NCBI GenBank assembly: GCA_950106755.1
Contig: OX467082.1
Coordinates: 9,238,001-9,302,000 of the forward strand
DNA length: 64,000 bases
From: Climacium dendroides
Taxonomy: Eukaryota > Streptophyta > Bryopsida > Hypnales > Climaciaceae
Reading direction: 5' to 3'
Shown: positions 38,501 through 50,310 of the stretch, piece by piece
How the letters are laid out: every line of letters begins with the position of its first letter
Numbering within the stretch: the stretch's first letter is position 1
The notes under the pieces: model-generated
Told to the model about the DNA's origin: nothing
Databases searched by the model: none
The model's input: only the letters and a program-made list of their open reading frames with translations
Program-made: the position numbers and the translations under genes

Positions 38501-38571
38501 TCCACTATCAAGCTCCCATGAATGCGCTATTTCCGACACTGAATTCAACCGAATGCGAGTTTCCAAGGTTA

Positions 38572-39976
38572 TCAACCCCAGTAACGAGGCGTTCCGCTCC
38601 TCAAATCCTTCACAGTTGCGGCGTTCACCCCGAACGACCTCTCAATCACAGCACTGGTGATATTGGGCACGAAGATCTGGTTGGCCGTGAACAAGAACCC
38701 AGGACTCTGCGACGTCAACGTGTTGAACGAGGTGGCGGTTTCGTTCCCCACGTTGAGCTGGAAGTGCTGGCTTCCTCTCGGGAAGACGGTGAAGTCGCCG
38801 ACTTCGAGAACGGAGGCGAACAACTGGTCGTCGTCGCTGATGAAGCCTGTGTAGATGGAGCCTTTGACTACGAAGAGAGTCTCCGAGGCGCGAGGGTGGG
38901 TGTGGAGGGGGATGACGCCGCCAATGTCGAAGTCCAGGCGTGCGTGGCTGACGCCCATCGTGTTGAGACCGGGCAAATGTTGAGCTAAGGCCAGGTCGGC
39001 GGTGGCTCCCGTCTCGGACACGGAGGTCGGGTGCGCTGCGGGAAGCACAACACATAGTTAGGTCTATGAATCGAGCCGAGGATAATATACATCACTAATC
39101 ATGTGCACTAGAGGGGAGCCCATAACAAAAGAGAGATCCAAAAATTCCAGAGACCCAGCATAATCCATTGTGCATCCCAGGAGTTTCACTACTGGAGTAG
39201 GATCGAGTAGAGCCTGACATTCCATGCTGAAGCGTCGAAATTCCATGGTTGCAGAATGGACTATTTGGATTCCGTACTTCAGCTAGCTTCGAAATTCCAT
39301 GGATTAAAGACGGACTATTTTTGGATTCCACACTGAAGCTTCGAAGTGAATTCCATTAATTGGTGCACTATGGACTATTTGGATTCCATACTCAAAAGTT
39401 TCAAAATTCCATGGTTGTACCATGGACGAATTGGACTTCGCTACAGTCATACCCCACTGAAGTTAATCATAGAAAACACCACACATGCCGGAATCCGAAG
39501 CGATACCCCACAACAAACTTTCAAGACTGCCCCATAGACAGCACAAGTTACAACCTCACAAGAGTCACAGTTCGAACATCTCACAAGAAATCAATCCTAA
39601 GAATTTACGAGGGGTAGTCCCCTTCGACCAACAATTTGCAGCTCCTCGTTGCTCGATCAAATCGAGGATAACGTGATTCCTATTCCGGCCCCCAACCTCC
39701 TAGGCATTGATTTCTAGGTTCCATTGTCAAAATTAATCAAAACTGACAAGAGTACGTGAATACGGATTGGGGATTACCAGGTTTGCGGAATCCGGTGTAC
39801 GTGAAGTCCTTGGCGGTGACAGTGTCTCGGGCCTTGCACGGGAACCCATTCATCACCACCGTGGACGTCAGATCCGCCACGCAGTAGTCCTGCAGGGAGT
39901 CGGGATCCGCAGCCTTCGCAACATGCAGTGCGCCCAGAAAGGCGCAGGCGATCACAAGCCAGTACATGGCGGCCAT
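38572..39976 (-). CDS. Germin-like protein copy C (complete, two exons)
   Basis: Exons are 39,778-39,976 and 38,572-39,035 with a GT-AG intron in the same place as in copy B, giving 220 residues. All manganese ligands (H111, H113, E118, H157), both cysteines and the signal peptide are kept. It differs from B at about nine residues, for example HVAKAADPD for QVAKATDPD, HARLDF for HLRLDF and VVKGS for VLKGS. The stop is reached through a different codon context, and the 3' flank is unrelated to that of B. An intact, probably functional paralogue in the same family. Its head-to-head partner D is truncated. Confidence 0.93.
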
Positions 39977-40130
39977 AGCTAGCTACTAACAGAGCTGCAA
40001 CTGAAGCAAGAACACGAACGCCAAACTGAGAAACTGTGATCGATTGCTAGCTAGCTTCAGTGGTAGTGCACAATATATTCGGTGTACGTTGCGAATGATG
40101 AAGGTTTGGTGAATTGTGGCTGTATGATGA

Positions 40131-40140
40131 GCTATTTATT
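40131..40140 (-). promoter_or_regulatory. TATA-like box of GLP copy C
   Basis: AATAAATAGC on the minus strand at the same distance from the ATG as in copies A and B. Confidence 0.5.
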
Positions 40141-40514
40141 CCCGACCCACGGATCGAAGCTACGTCCCTTTTCTCGTCAGCGAGCAGTAAATCGCGGCAT
40201 GTCGAAGCTGCAGCAAGTGTGCTTGTGAAAAGCCGACAACTTTACACATGGCGCAACTGTGAATAGTTTCGGCTCTTTTCGAAGGAGGTTCAACAGTGCA
40301 CTTACAAGACAGTTTACAGTTTCCTCAAATCTTTACCTTGCAAATTCACAAAGAAATGAAAGAAAAAGCACACGAAAATCTACATTTACATTTCCAGAAA
40401 GACTGATTTCGATTTGTCAACTAAAAAATCATGGTTCCTAATTGTAATTTTGACTCTACCTATGCACATTACTGAGCTTTAGTGAGTAGTTTTCGATCAT
40501 TCTCTTGACCTGGG

Positions 40515-40806
40515 TGGGCAGTTTCATTAAAATGGCGAAATTCCGCAGCTTTGGCAGTTTTTACGGGTCAGATCAGGCGGTCTGAAATGTACAAGTTTCC
40601 TATATTTCTTGGATCTATATCATTCCTAGATGTCTGAGATCTACAACTATCATAGATGGCACTCTCATAGTTCACACCGTGCAATCTAAAATCTACAACA
40701 ATCCTAGACTTTGAAATCTGTACTTGCCCTAGATGACATTTTTGGGGTTCAATCCGGGCGGTCTGAAAATGGCACATGGAATCCCCCATTTTAACGAACT
40801 TCCCCA
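40515..40806. mobile_element. MITE, TGGG..TTCATTAAAATGG family, long form (arm C)
   Basis: Ends as in the copy at 1,335-1,495, but with an additional internal block of roughly 120 bp containing ATCTACAACTATC-like words. The same long form is at 60,957-61,248 in arm D. Confidence 0.7.
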
Positions 40807-40855
40807 TCTGGGCAGATTGTCAAAGCAAGCACATTGGTAGCTTGGCGCTGTAGAT

Positions 40856-41041
40856 CTACTCGAGCGTCTGGGTCGTGAGTAACTTTGCAGGTTCAGTGGT
40901 GGTGCAGACGAAGGGAGTGAGGCGGCACAGGATTTGCATATTCAAATCGACGGAGAGGTTCCATGCTTGCAAAGGTGACATGAGGAGAGTGAGCAGAAGC
41001 ATGAAATGGTTTAAAGTAGCTGACGTCAGTTTCATGCTCAT
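40856..41041 (-). CDS. Small putative secreted peptide ORF upstream of GLP C (doubtful)
   Basis: 61 codons starting MSMKLTSATLNHFMLLLTLL: a signal-peptide-like start, then a short tail with two cysteines. The D copy (60,722-60,907) encodes the same peptide. The frame is open further upstream in both. It may be a leader-region ORF or an old exon; expression is unknown. Confidence 0.3.
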   Translation of the reverse strand: MSMKLTSATLNHFMLLLTLLMSPLQAWNLSVDLNMQILCRLTPFVCTTTEPAKLLTTQTLE

Positions 41042-41943
41042 GCTCGTGGGAGTTGCTGAGGTCGGCACGTACGTACTCTGACTACCTTCGAGAAGAATCC
41101 TCCACTGAGCTGGAGGAAAGGGGGAGTCGGTATTAGAGCGGGCTTCCATGTGGAGTTGGAGGCTGGTGGAGTTTGCCAATCACCGGTGAAATGGGCGTCC
41201 CTATTTTCCAAGAACGCCCATTTGATCAATGATCAGCGGGCTTGATTGGCCCCCAACTCCATTTAGATTTTAAAAGCTCATCCTTGGTATTGTTTTGGTA
41301 CGGAACCTCTATGGAGCCCATTTGAGCCTCTCATTGGACAAGGAGAGGTATGATTGTTTTTTTTAGCACAAGAAATGTATGATTAGAGGAGATCTAAGCC
41401 CACTAGAAGACTACCATTTCTCAAGATGTTCCCATAAGTCCACCTTTGTTATTGGTTTTTGTGGGAACAAACTCCATGTGGTCAAAACATTGCCACATTT
41501 GAGAAGGAATTTGTTGTATGTAGATAGTAATGTTAGCAAGGTTGTTTTGGCAGAGGACGTGACAAAGTGACAAATAGTTGTCAGACAACGTCTAGACGCT
41601 AGATCCCTCATAACATCTAGTAAAGTCTAATTTAAAGTTGACTTTTAAATAAATTAACCTTCATTTGTGATTTTGACATATTTAAGTCTTGTTTTAGTAA
41701 AGTGTCTCAATTTGATGAACACATATTACATTCTAAATTTAAACTCATAATTATAGTAAGATTTCAAATTGTCTCAATTGATGCTAATGACCTTATTAAA
41801 CAACAAAAAGAGCTTATAGACATCTTGGAATGACCACGACATGCAACATTAGATTTCAACCACATCATCCCAACCGAAAAATGTATTAGACATAACAATC
41901 TTGAATGTCAATGTAAAGTAATTAGCTCCTAAAGGTTAGATTA

Positions 41944-42116
41944 TGGGAAATTTCATTAAAATGACGATATTCCATGTGCCATTTTCAAAGTGTGCCATTC
42001 CCACAATTCAGACCAGGTGGTTTGAAATCTATTAGTGTATTAGATTTCAGAGTGCCTAGTCTAAATTGTGGGAACTCAAAGTCAGAGAATATTCACCGTT
42101 TCAATGAAATTCCCCA
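41944..42116. mobile_element. MITE shared by left arms A and C
   Basis: Orthologous to the element at 2,592-2,764, with the same ends (TGGGAAATTTCATTAAAATG) and position. Confidence 0.7.
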
Positions 42117-42454
42117 TGATCGCAAGATATTAATGTTTGAAAACATCATATTCATTAAAATGAGAGTTTTCCAATGAAATGGGAGTTGCGGAAGAGACTT
42201 TCAACCATGAATTTAATATACTTGTAGATCAATGACTACCAGGAAAGCATTACAATGACACAGAAAGCGCATACGGAAGGTACAAATTCCAAAATGGAAG
42301 GTCAAAATTGTGATTTCTTCATAATTTATAGGAAGTCATCAAATATACATGTATTGGATGTATGCACTATAAACATAAAGTAATCCATGTACTAAACTAC
42401 TACTTCCATCGTGGACTACACTTGTATAAGATACATATGATGTAAAACGTAGGG

Positions 42455-43400
42455 TTTAGGAAGCACTACGACTAAGCATTGGGACTTTTGTAAAATTGGC
42501 AATTGCATCCAGAAGATGAAGGCTTCGTGACCAAAAGGTTATGAGCTTGCCTTTATCAACAGCAGAGACAAACGTAGGGATTGTCAAAGCCCGGAAATTG
42601 AAGAGTTGAATACCAACTATTACCCGACCTAATATTCTCAGACATTGCACCGGAGAAAGTGCAATGCAAAAGATTATTTGGTGAGGCAACAGTTGTTATT
42701 CAACTCTACAACATCCGGGCTACGACAACGTACTGTCCATAATGACTATGAGGTCCACGATTGTCAAAGCCCCAAAAATTGTAGAATCGAATACCAATTG
42801 TTCCCCTAGTTGAGCCAATTCGTAGTAGAAGAGAAAGGAAACATTATATAACCTTAACTCTCAGCTACTCTTCGAATGTACTCTCACACACCACAATGTC
42901 CAAAAAGCAATGTATGAGTGTACATTAGAAGAATAGCTGAGAGTAAAGGTTATATAATGTTTCCTTTCTCTTCTACCACGAATTGGCTCAATTATGTACA
43001 TAGTCGGGTCTAAGACATCTTAAAAGTGGAAAGGGAGAAAGCAAACATCATATAACTCGACTCACACCCCTACTCATCAAGTACTCTCACACACCACAAT
43101 GTCTAAAGAGTAGTGTATGAGTGTACTTGATGAGCATGGTGTGAGTTGAGCTATATAATTTTTGCTTTGTCCATTTCCACTTTCAAGCTCAGTTGTGCAT
43201 TCAATTGGTTCCATGTGCAATGCAAACGATTATTTGCTGAGGGAACAGTTGATATTCGACTCTACAACTTCCGAGTTACGACAACCCCTACATTATTCTC
43301 TGCTATTGATCAAATCGGGCTCAAGGCCTTACTATGGTTTAGGATTTATTATTTTTCTACTCTCTACACAAACTTAGGGATTGTCGAGCCTACATGTACA
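42455..43400. repeat. Cluster of nested foldback repeats
   Basis: Segments such as AGAGTTGAATACCAACTATT (42,603) recur inverted near 42,690 and 43,240. A clear hairpin of about 75-bp arms spans 42,815-42,990, starting TTGAGCCAATTCGTAGTAGA. A second hairpin spans 43,022-43,185. Both loops contain TCTCACACACCACAATGTC. Probably old MITEs inserted into one another. Confidence 0.6.
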
Positions 43401-44458
43401 TAATTAGGACCTCTTCTACATACAATTGTACATGAGCTACAAGATGTAGTCCTCAATTTCTCCCGAGCCTTTAGAATTTTTTTTCTCCGACTGTATCTGT
43501 CCGAGGTTGCCTCCATTGCGCTTACAACGACCTTCTCTTCTAGATGCCCCAACTGGGAGTTGAAACATCAGTACAAAACGATCCACTATGTTTTTGTTTC
43601 TTCAACCTCCCTTGTTCCAACGGAACCTGTGGATGTGGAATGGACTGCCCAGAAGCAATAACTGCAACCGATTCTCCAAGCGGACTATTTGGAAACTTGA
43701 ATTTCTCTTCTACTATGGACGTTGGATAATTTGTGTCTCCATAAAGCTCACGCCCATCACCCAATAGTTTAGGGTCATCTCGGACCATCACCCATGTATT
43801 GTTATAGAACATCATTACCGAGCAGTCCTAAATGTATAATGTATGAACCCCTAGTATTGATGGAAGACTATCACTTATAAATTCCCAACATGTACTTCTT
43901 TGTAGACTGTCACTCTACAATATGAACACATAATATGAACAAGTATTATATGTGTGATTTACATCGCTGTAACTCCCTTGCCTTGAGAATCTCAGGCCCC
44001 CAACTGTATCCTGTATTTGGCTTCTTGTACTCATTCCACCGTTGATGCCTTTGCCGTTGTAAGAACATGCGGTCCGATGCGTCGAGATGACGAGCATCGC
44101 TTCGAATTCTCTGCACCCCATCATGTGTCTTAGACATCCGGACGCTCCCTGACATGACATACCTGGGACGGCGCCTTGTACTATCATAAGTAGCTCCGAT
44201 ATGAGTATCACGAGATCCACCAGTATCATGAGATCCACGAGAGATCCCTGACTTGTTCCCTGGTGCAGGAATTTGAGTTGTGGCCTCGTCATAAAGCTTC
44301 TTTTTTGGCGCCATGTCTGATGCCACCGGCGATAACTGAGAAGCAAGTGGCCCCCCGCAGCGCAAAGGAGAAGGTGAGTAGGACTTTGGCAGACGTGGGC
44401 CATTATTAGGCGGACTATCCACCACACCGTCATCTACGGGCTTAGTAGAATAGTCCAT
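43401..44458 (-). CDS. Open frames downstream of the ParB-methyltransferase gene, unidentified
   Basis: Two minus-strand frames (43,540-43,815 and 43,946-44,458) may be 3' exons. The second begins near MDYSTKPVDDGVV and is basic and serine-rich (KKLYDEATTQIPAP, TRRRPRYVMSG), without known domains. It continues in frame upstream through a TAG near 44,518. Splice links to the main gene were not established. Confidence 0.3.
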
Positions 44459-44519
44459 TGTGGAGTTTGCTGTTGCCGCCGAGCACAGAAAGTTCCCCCT
44501 GCTCAGGATTGCATACTAT

Positions 44520-44590
44520 CCATAGTCCAATATAGAATCCGCCGACGCAACGCACGGAAGGTGATCATCTCCATCAGTTGAATTCCATAC
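44520..44590 (-). pseudogene. Possible protein-kinase subdomain IX fragment (weak)
   Basis: In one minus-strand frame after a TTCTAG acceptor the sequence reads VWTYGIQLMEMITF, which resembles the DVWSFG..L.EM.TG block of plant protein kinases. The match is about 14 residues and a different frame is used by the neighbouring ORF, so chance or a tiny captured exon are both possible. Confidence 0.2.
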
Positions 44591-44890
44591 GTCCAGACTC
44601 TAGAAGCAAATCATATTTATATCATGACCACGAAATAGAACTGTATAGCATTGAGAACATGAAACACCATCCACAAACAAACCTAGAACGTAAATCAATC
44701 ACACCATCCAAGCAACTAGGAAGCTCCAATCGAGCTGATTTGAGACACAAGCACTAAACCATGACTATTTTATTAGAGGCATCAGGACTGAAATTACAAA
44801 TCTCCAGAAAGTAGGCTTAAGTCAGTTCGACTCGAGCTAAATTAGACCAGAGTATGGAAATCGAGAACCTATGCCTCCCTTAGCGTAGTC

Positions 44891-47800
44891 CTAACGAATG
44901 CAGGAAGATGCCTGCACGACCTCCATCAACTTATCGTACTCCCTCTTCTGTTTTCTATCGTCACAAAGCATGCGGCGTCCAATTCGATTGGCCGCATTCT
45001 CTCGGAAGGACTTAAGTCCCTCTTCACGAGCCACGTGAAGATTCTGGAACCAAGGGAGCAGGACATCCAGGAGGAAAGTGTCCTTCACACCATTACCTCT
45101 ATATGACCATGACTCCAGTAAAATGACGTTCTCAGCATTGTTAAGAATGTGCTTCATGGGACTGTCATCTACTATCACGGTATTTTGGGACGAGAACCTC
45201 CCCCGGTAGCCAGTGAACAAGGTCTCCAAGTTTTTAAGGAAGAGTTCCTTATTTGTGCCTGGCTCCCTGAATGTTGTAATTCTGGAGTTTTTTTCCCTAC
45301 ATTTCAGAGTCGTACAAGAGGTCTGTCCTAGTTTGACTACCGGTAGGTCGAGCCCCTTAAAGAGATAGGCGGCCACTTCATCAGTGGTGGAAGTCTTCAT
45401 ACTGCTCCACACTGAAATTGTAGCTATCTCTCCTAACGCACGTAAGAAATCAGAACACCCGGGACGGACATACACTAGCTTTGGCCCCACGACTATTGGC
45501 TCAGTAGCAGAGTGCGGTTGGAATGCGTCCCCAGTATGTTTGGCCCAGCCCTTCTACTTGTGATCTTCACAGGCGCACAATACCCCATTGAGGTCCAGGA
45601 CGACGTTGATCCACTTGTCCACAGCCCTGGACTCCAATGGAAGATTGACCACCTCCTTATGTCTTGGAAGATCACGTGGAGGATCAGATTCCTGATAAAC
45701 AATGGACGAATGTGGAGCTAGTTATTATCCTTCATTCATAGCCTCTAGACATCGCGCTAATTGAAACGGTCGTTCAGATTTGTAGATGTCACTAAACAAA
45801 CACAGAATTCAGAATGTAAAATTCAAGACATACCTTCTGCTGCGAGGTCTCGGCTGTCTCCGCAGTAACATCCCTTGTCGTAGCGGTTGGCTCGGGTATC
45901 ATGACCTCGAGAAGATCGGCATCAGGTATGACACTGTCTTCAAGTAGAAGAGCGACACTATTTAAGGATTCAGGCTTGTCCTCTTTGAAGGTGACATTCT
46001 GATCCGTCGGTTCGGAAGTGAGTACACCTGATGCAACAGTAGGTGGCAACAAATCTACAACATTGACAACGCCTGCAAGTCAGGAGTGTACAAAGGAAGT
46101 GTTGTAAGGAATCCGGGTATTACCACTTTATATAAAAATGTTTTGATGTACATACACAATGTCTGAAAATTTTGAACTCCATGGTTCGGTCCACTAGAAG
46201 TTCAACTATATCAAAATTGTTGAGTTGTCTATGAGATAACTCTAAAACTACATACAACCCACGTCAAAAACCAGATCGAGTTGAGCTAAAACTGTACAAG
46301 AACACCGAGTGATCATTGAGGTGCACTTGAGCCGGACTCTTGGCTAGGAGACGCGGTTGGTTGGTCGGGGGTCTCCACCACATCACCACTGCCTACCTCT
46401 GGAGGAGCAAGTGCACACTGCGCCTCCACAGGTACCGGTGGCGCAACCGCGGATGATGGTGGAGGAGGTGGTGTCCTAGGCAGTGGATGCGAGGGTGGTG
46501 CAGGCACCGCGAACTCTGTTGGGCCTACCTGACCTGAAGGTGGGGCCGAAGACGACGCTGATGGTTGGTTTTCAAGCCTCAGTTGAGGTGCCGCAGGTTG
46601 GACCTCGGCCATGGGCCTCCCACCCTTCATCCACAAAATCAAGGCGTCTAACTTGTCGTTAGCTTCCTTGGAATCTTGCAGCATGAACGTTTGCATGCTA
46701 TCTAGCCTCTTGTTCATCTACTGCTGCTGCAGGATGTTCTCCGCCCGATCTTGGAGCCGCTTCTCCTCGATCTCAACAAACCTCCTCTCGAGGATGTCAT
46801 CCACGAGTGAAGTCTTCCTTCTCTTCCGCGGATGGGTGGATGACGGAGTTGACGACGGTTGCGTCTCAATCGCGTCTCCAGTTGACGCAGAGGAGCCACG
46901 ATGCTCTGTTGGTGTTTCACGAACAGGCGATGAAGGAGGATCCGACATTTCATCTTGCTGGCAATCCTCTGCGTTGTCATCGGAGCTGGAGATCACTTCA
47001 GGCTCCTCGATAGGTCTCTTGTTCCGACGACCAGTGGATGGAGAATCCCACGGGCCCCTCCGCATTGTCTTCGCGGGCAAAGGTGTCGAATGAGACTCCC
47101 GCTGCCTACTTGACTTAGGCTCCTCCACTTTGTAGCCTGACTCCAGAAAGTCGGCCCTGTCAAGCAACATGGCCGTGGTGACGATGTCGTTCCAGAAGAG
47201 GGAGTCCTCTTTAACTCCAACTGCGAACACATTCACGGAACTCATCTGCGGTGACGGAAACGAGCATTTAGCATGAGTAAACTATCATATCAGCTCAACT
47301 GGAGCTGAATCAACGGACAATTAAGCTCGATTTGAACTGAAGCGACACTCATAGTGAGTTTGAAGGAATGTGAGGGATGAGGGCATACCACCACAGCGCA
47401 TGTGAACTTCCCTCCGGCAAAGACCGAGAACACACTGTCACCAGCCTTGCAGAAGGACTTCACCACCCACAAGTAGAATTCCATGCGAAGCTCTACGTTA
47501 TATATGCGGAATTCCAGTTCATTGTACCCGCGCGGCGTGTTGAAAACCGATGTGTTCGGAGCCCAAAATACATTCGGGATTTTGACGTCCGTGCAGTAGT
47601 CGGGTTTGAATAAGAACATAAGCAAGACCTTGGCATGGGACTTTGCCTTTGCCGACGACATGTCACCCAGACGCTCGTAGTCCCCGGGCATGTAGTCCAC
47701 ATACTCACACCTGAACTTGTGCAACTCCTCGTGGTTCTGCACAAACGCCGTTACTTGCGTCTGCTCCACTGCATCCGCACAGATAAAAAGCCAGACTGGG

Positions 47801-50310
47801 ACCTCCTCCAGCAGGGGCTTGCGCTTCCCCATCAACGACAGCATGACGGTGTTGAAGTAGGGAATCGCAATTGTGCCCTTCTGCTTGGACAGCACTCCCG
47901 GAATCAAACGGAAGTCAATGACCCCGACTTTCAGATCAGCTGGGGTGTCCACAGTCCACACACCGGTTGGCCATGCCGTGTGTCTGTCGTCCTTAATGTT
48001 GTATGGTGCATAGTACGCCACTACTGACGGCGGGACGAAATTCTTCCTTTCTCTCAGGAAGACCTTGAAGAACTCAGCAGCGTGCTTAGAAATTTCTTCT
48101 GTGGTCTTATTCTTGGACTTCAGCTGCTTAATCTCCGAAAAGAACTCCTTCCCAAGCCTTTCGAGGAGAACATTCATTGTGGCCGAGGTGACGAAATGTT
48201 TGGACTTAAACTCCTTCCATTTCTCCGATACGACCTCATTGTTCGCGTTTAGGAGTCCGAGTGATGGGTCAATTTTGTTCAACTCCTTCTTCACGAACTG
48301 TTTTCGTTTGCGCCTCTCAATCCAGGCACTCGATGAGTAGCAACTTTCCAAAACTGACGATGACTGCTTGATCGTCACTTTTGGATGAGGCTGCTTTCTT
48401 GTGTCGCCAGACTTATTCAAAATATGGTTGGCGAGCTTCTTCAGGTCCTCGTACGTGAGATTCCCGAAGAATTTGAAATACTCCTTATTGAGCATTCCGT
48501 TCTCGGTTTTCCATGAAGGCTTGGTGTTGAACTTCTTGAGCGTGTTTGGGTCAACGAGCTCGCCATGTGCCGCACTGGAGATGACCTCACTCCAGAGGTT
48601 GAAGACTTCGTCTGGTGCTGTGATAATTTTTACCTCGTTGGTTATCACCAGACTATTTTTTGCGTCTTTTCCTTTAGCCTTGGTCTGACCCTTGGCAACG
48701 TCGATCATGGAGAAACGCATCTGCATGGCCTTCAGGAATTCCTGCAACGAATTGTCACATTGTCTGACAGTTAATGAATGAGCTTGACTGGAGCTGAACT
48801 ACTTCGGGGTTTCGAGGGAGGGACATATCCCAGTGCAAATTGAGCTCGAGTCGAGGTGAATACTTACCGCGTATTTCATCTTATTGATGTGCGCCTCCTT
48901 GGACCACCGGGAGCTTGTAACCGATCCAGAGGAGGTGTCATCCTTGGGGTTCCGCGGTTTCCCCATCTCCTCCCAGACCTTCCGTGCCCCCAGAATGTTC
49001 GTGGCCCACAATGGCTGGATTGCTTGGAAGTGGTTCACGCGGTTGTAATACGCTGAAATGGATCGCAGAATTTCAACGTCCTCAGTCCACACAATGTAGC
49101 AACTCCATGCTCGGTAGTCGTTGACGATCTTGGGCGCGACATTGTACTTGGGGTCCTGCATTAGTTTGCTTGCCCACACACTGTGCTGCCCGTTTATTAT
49201 GTAGAAATCGCCGTCCTTGATTTCTTCCCACGAATCATCACCGTCTCTTGTGGGCTTGTTGACGGGCATCACGCAAAGGGTCTGGCGATTGCTGTGGTCT
49301 GGTATATTTACGAGCCAGTGCATCATGTCTTCGACGATGCGATCCTCCTTGCTTCGGATGTTCAACGTGGCCGGTGCCTGAATAAGTTTGTTGATGGGAA
49401 GGGTCTTCTTCTCCATCTTATACAAGAACACGTCCGTGCAAGCAGTCCAAAACCTCTTATAGGCCTTGTTGGACTCTTCGTAGTCCGGCTTCCTATTCAC
49501 CCGCAAGGACTCGGGAATGTCACTGAAGTCGCAGGCGATGTCGTCAACGCTGGACTGATCTCCCAATTTCTCCATGGACTTTTGTTGGGAGGATGAGGCA
49601 AGGTTACTGGTTTGCCTTTGTTGTCTCCCGGGATCAGCAGGCTTTTTGTTTCGTTGCCCCCTCCTCTGTGTATCTGAAGGAGGTTGCTTGTCAGTGGAGA
49701 TCTGACTCCCTCCTTGGCTCTCCACATTCAAGGACACGGTGCGGGCAGTTTTGCTTTCCCGCTCTATGGTTATTTTTGTTTTCAGACAAGCAAAGTCTTG
49801 GAACATTTGCCTGAGCTTCCTACATAGTTTGTGGCCTGATATTGGATCTCCGTTTTCTTTCAAGAAGACCCTCTCGTTCACCTTCTCCTCGAGCTCCCTC
49901 ATGTGGTCCTGATACGACGTAGTTTCAAGACTCTGGATGAGATTTGTCACGCGGAATGGTATTTTCTCGGAGTTGAAGTGGATGGTGAAGTTGTATTGAT
50001 CTTTGGCGAGGACACCCAAGACAGCCGTCTGACAGTGAATTTTAATCATTGGCGGAATGTCTTCTACCACGTCCTTCACTTGCTCTTCGTAGGACATGGG
50101 GAGGAAGCAGCTCATCCCCTTGTATTTCACGCAGAAGGCAATGAGCTCTGTACAGGGGATCATGGTAAGGCTCTAGCACTCGACCCTTTCGGGGTAAGTG
50201 AATTCCCAGTACTCCCCGTTGTCGAGGAAGTCGTCCCCGTCATCTTCACTAACCTTCAAGACTTTTGTCCTTGTGAAGTATTGTTGCAACTTCTCAACTT
50301 GGCTATCCAT
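44891..50310 (-). pseudogene. ParB-like / DNA methyltransferase-like / HAD phosphatase fusion gene
   Basis: Exons 48,868-50,310, 47,389-48,741, 46,306-47,245, 45,834-46,072 and 44,891-45,691 join in phase with GT-AG introns, about 1,590 codons. Residues about 300-445 fit a ParB/sulfiredoxin-type fold: LPINKLIQAPATLNIRSKED, then DFYIINGQHSVWASK (372-377 corresponds to the GQHR box). Exon 2 resembles a DNA N4/N6-methyltransferase in permuted order: a possible degenerate catalytic motif DTPA near 746 and the AdoMet loop GDSVFSVFAGGKFTCA near 915-925, followed by NVFAVGVKEDSLFW. A serine/proline-rich linker with KRPIEEPE and HPRKRRKT basic patches follows. The last exon is an FCP1/NIF-type HAD domain: DLNG near 1,358, VWSSMK, and VDDSP near 1,500. 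In-frame stops are at 50,173, 46,718, 46,313 and 45,554. No DPPY is seen, so catalysis is doubtful. Confidence 0.6.
48742..48867 (-). other. Intron 1 with two AGCTCGA-type palindromes
   Basis: GTAAGT donor and TTGCAG acceptor. It contains CTCGACTCGAGCTC near 48,842 and CAGCTCCAGTCAAGCT near 48,781. The second palindrome lies about 39 nt before the acceptor, close to its position in intron 2 and in the 5' leader. Confidence 0.7.

Larger units (their letters stand above)
38572..42141. repeat. Left arm of palindromic unit CD
   Basis: Homologous to 1-2,793 in the same orientation (plus GLP exon 2), ending in TGTTTGAA at 42,134-42,141. Unlike arm A it has the long form of the upstream MITE (40,515-40,806). 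Its continuation is at 57,618. Confidence 0.9.

Noticed and set aside
44891..50310. Reassigned genetic code in which TAG means glutamine
   Set aside because: Stops at glutamine-like places are common here, but TGA and TAA stops also interrupt frames, and the intact GLP genes use standard codons with TGA ends. Decay by C-to-T change explains it better.
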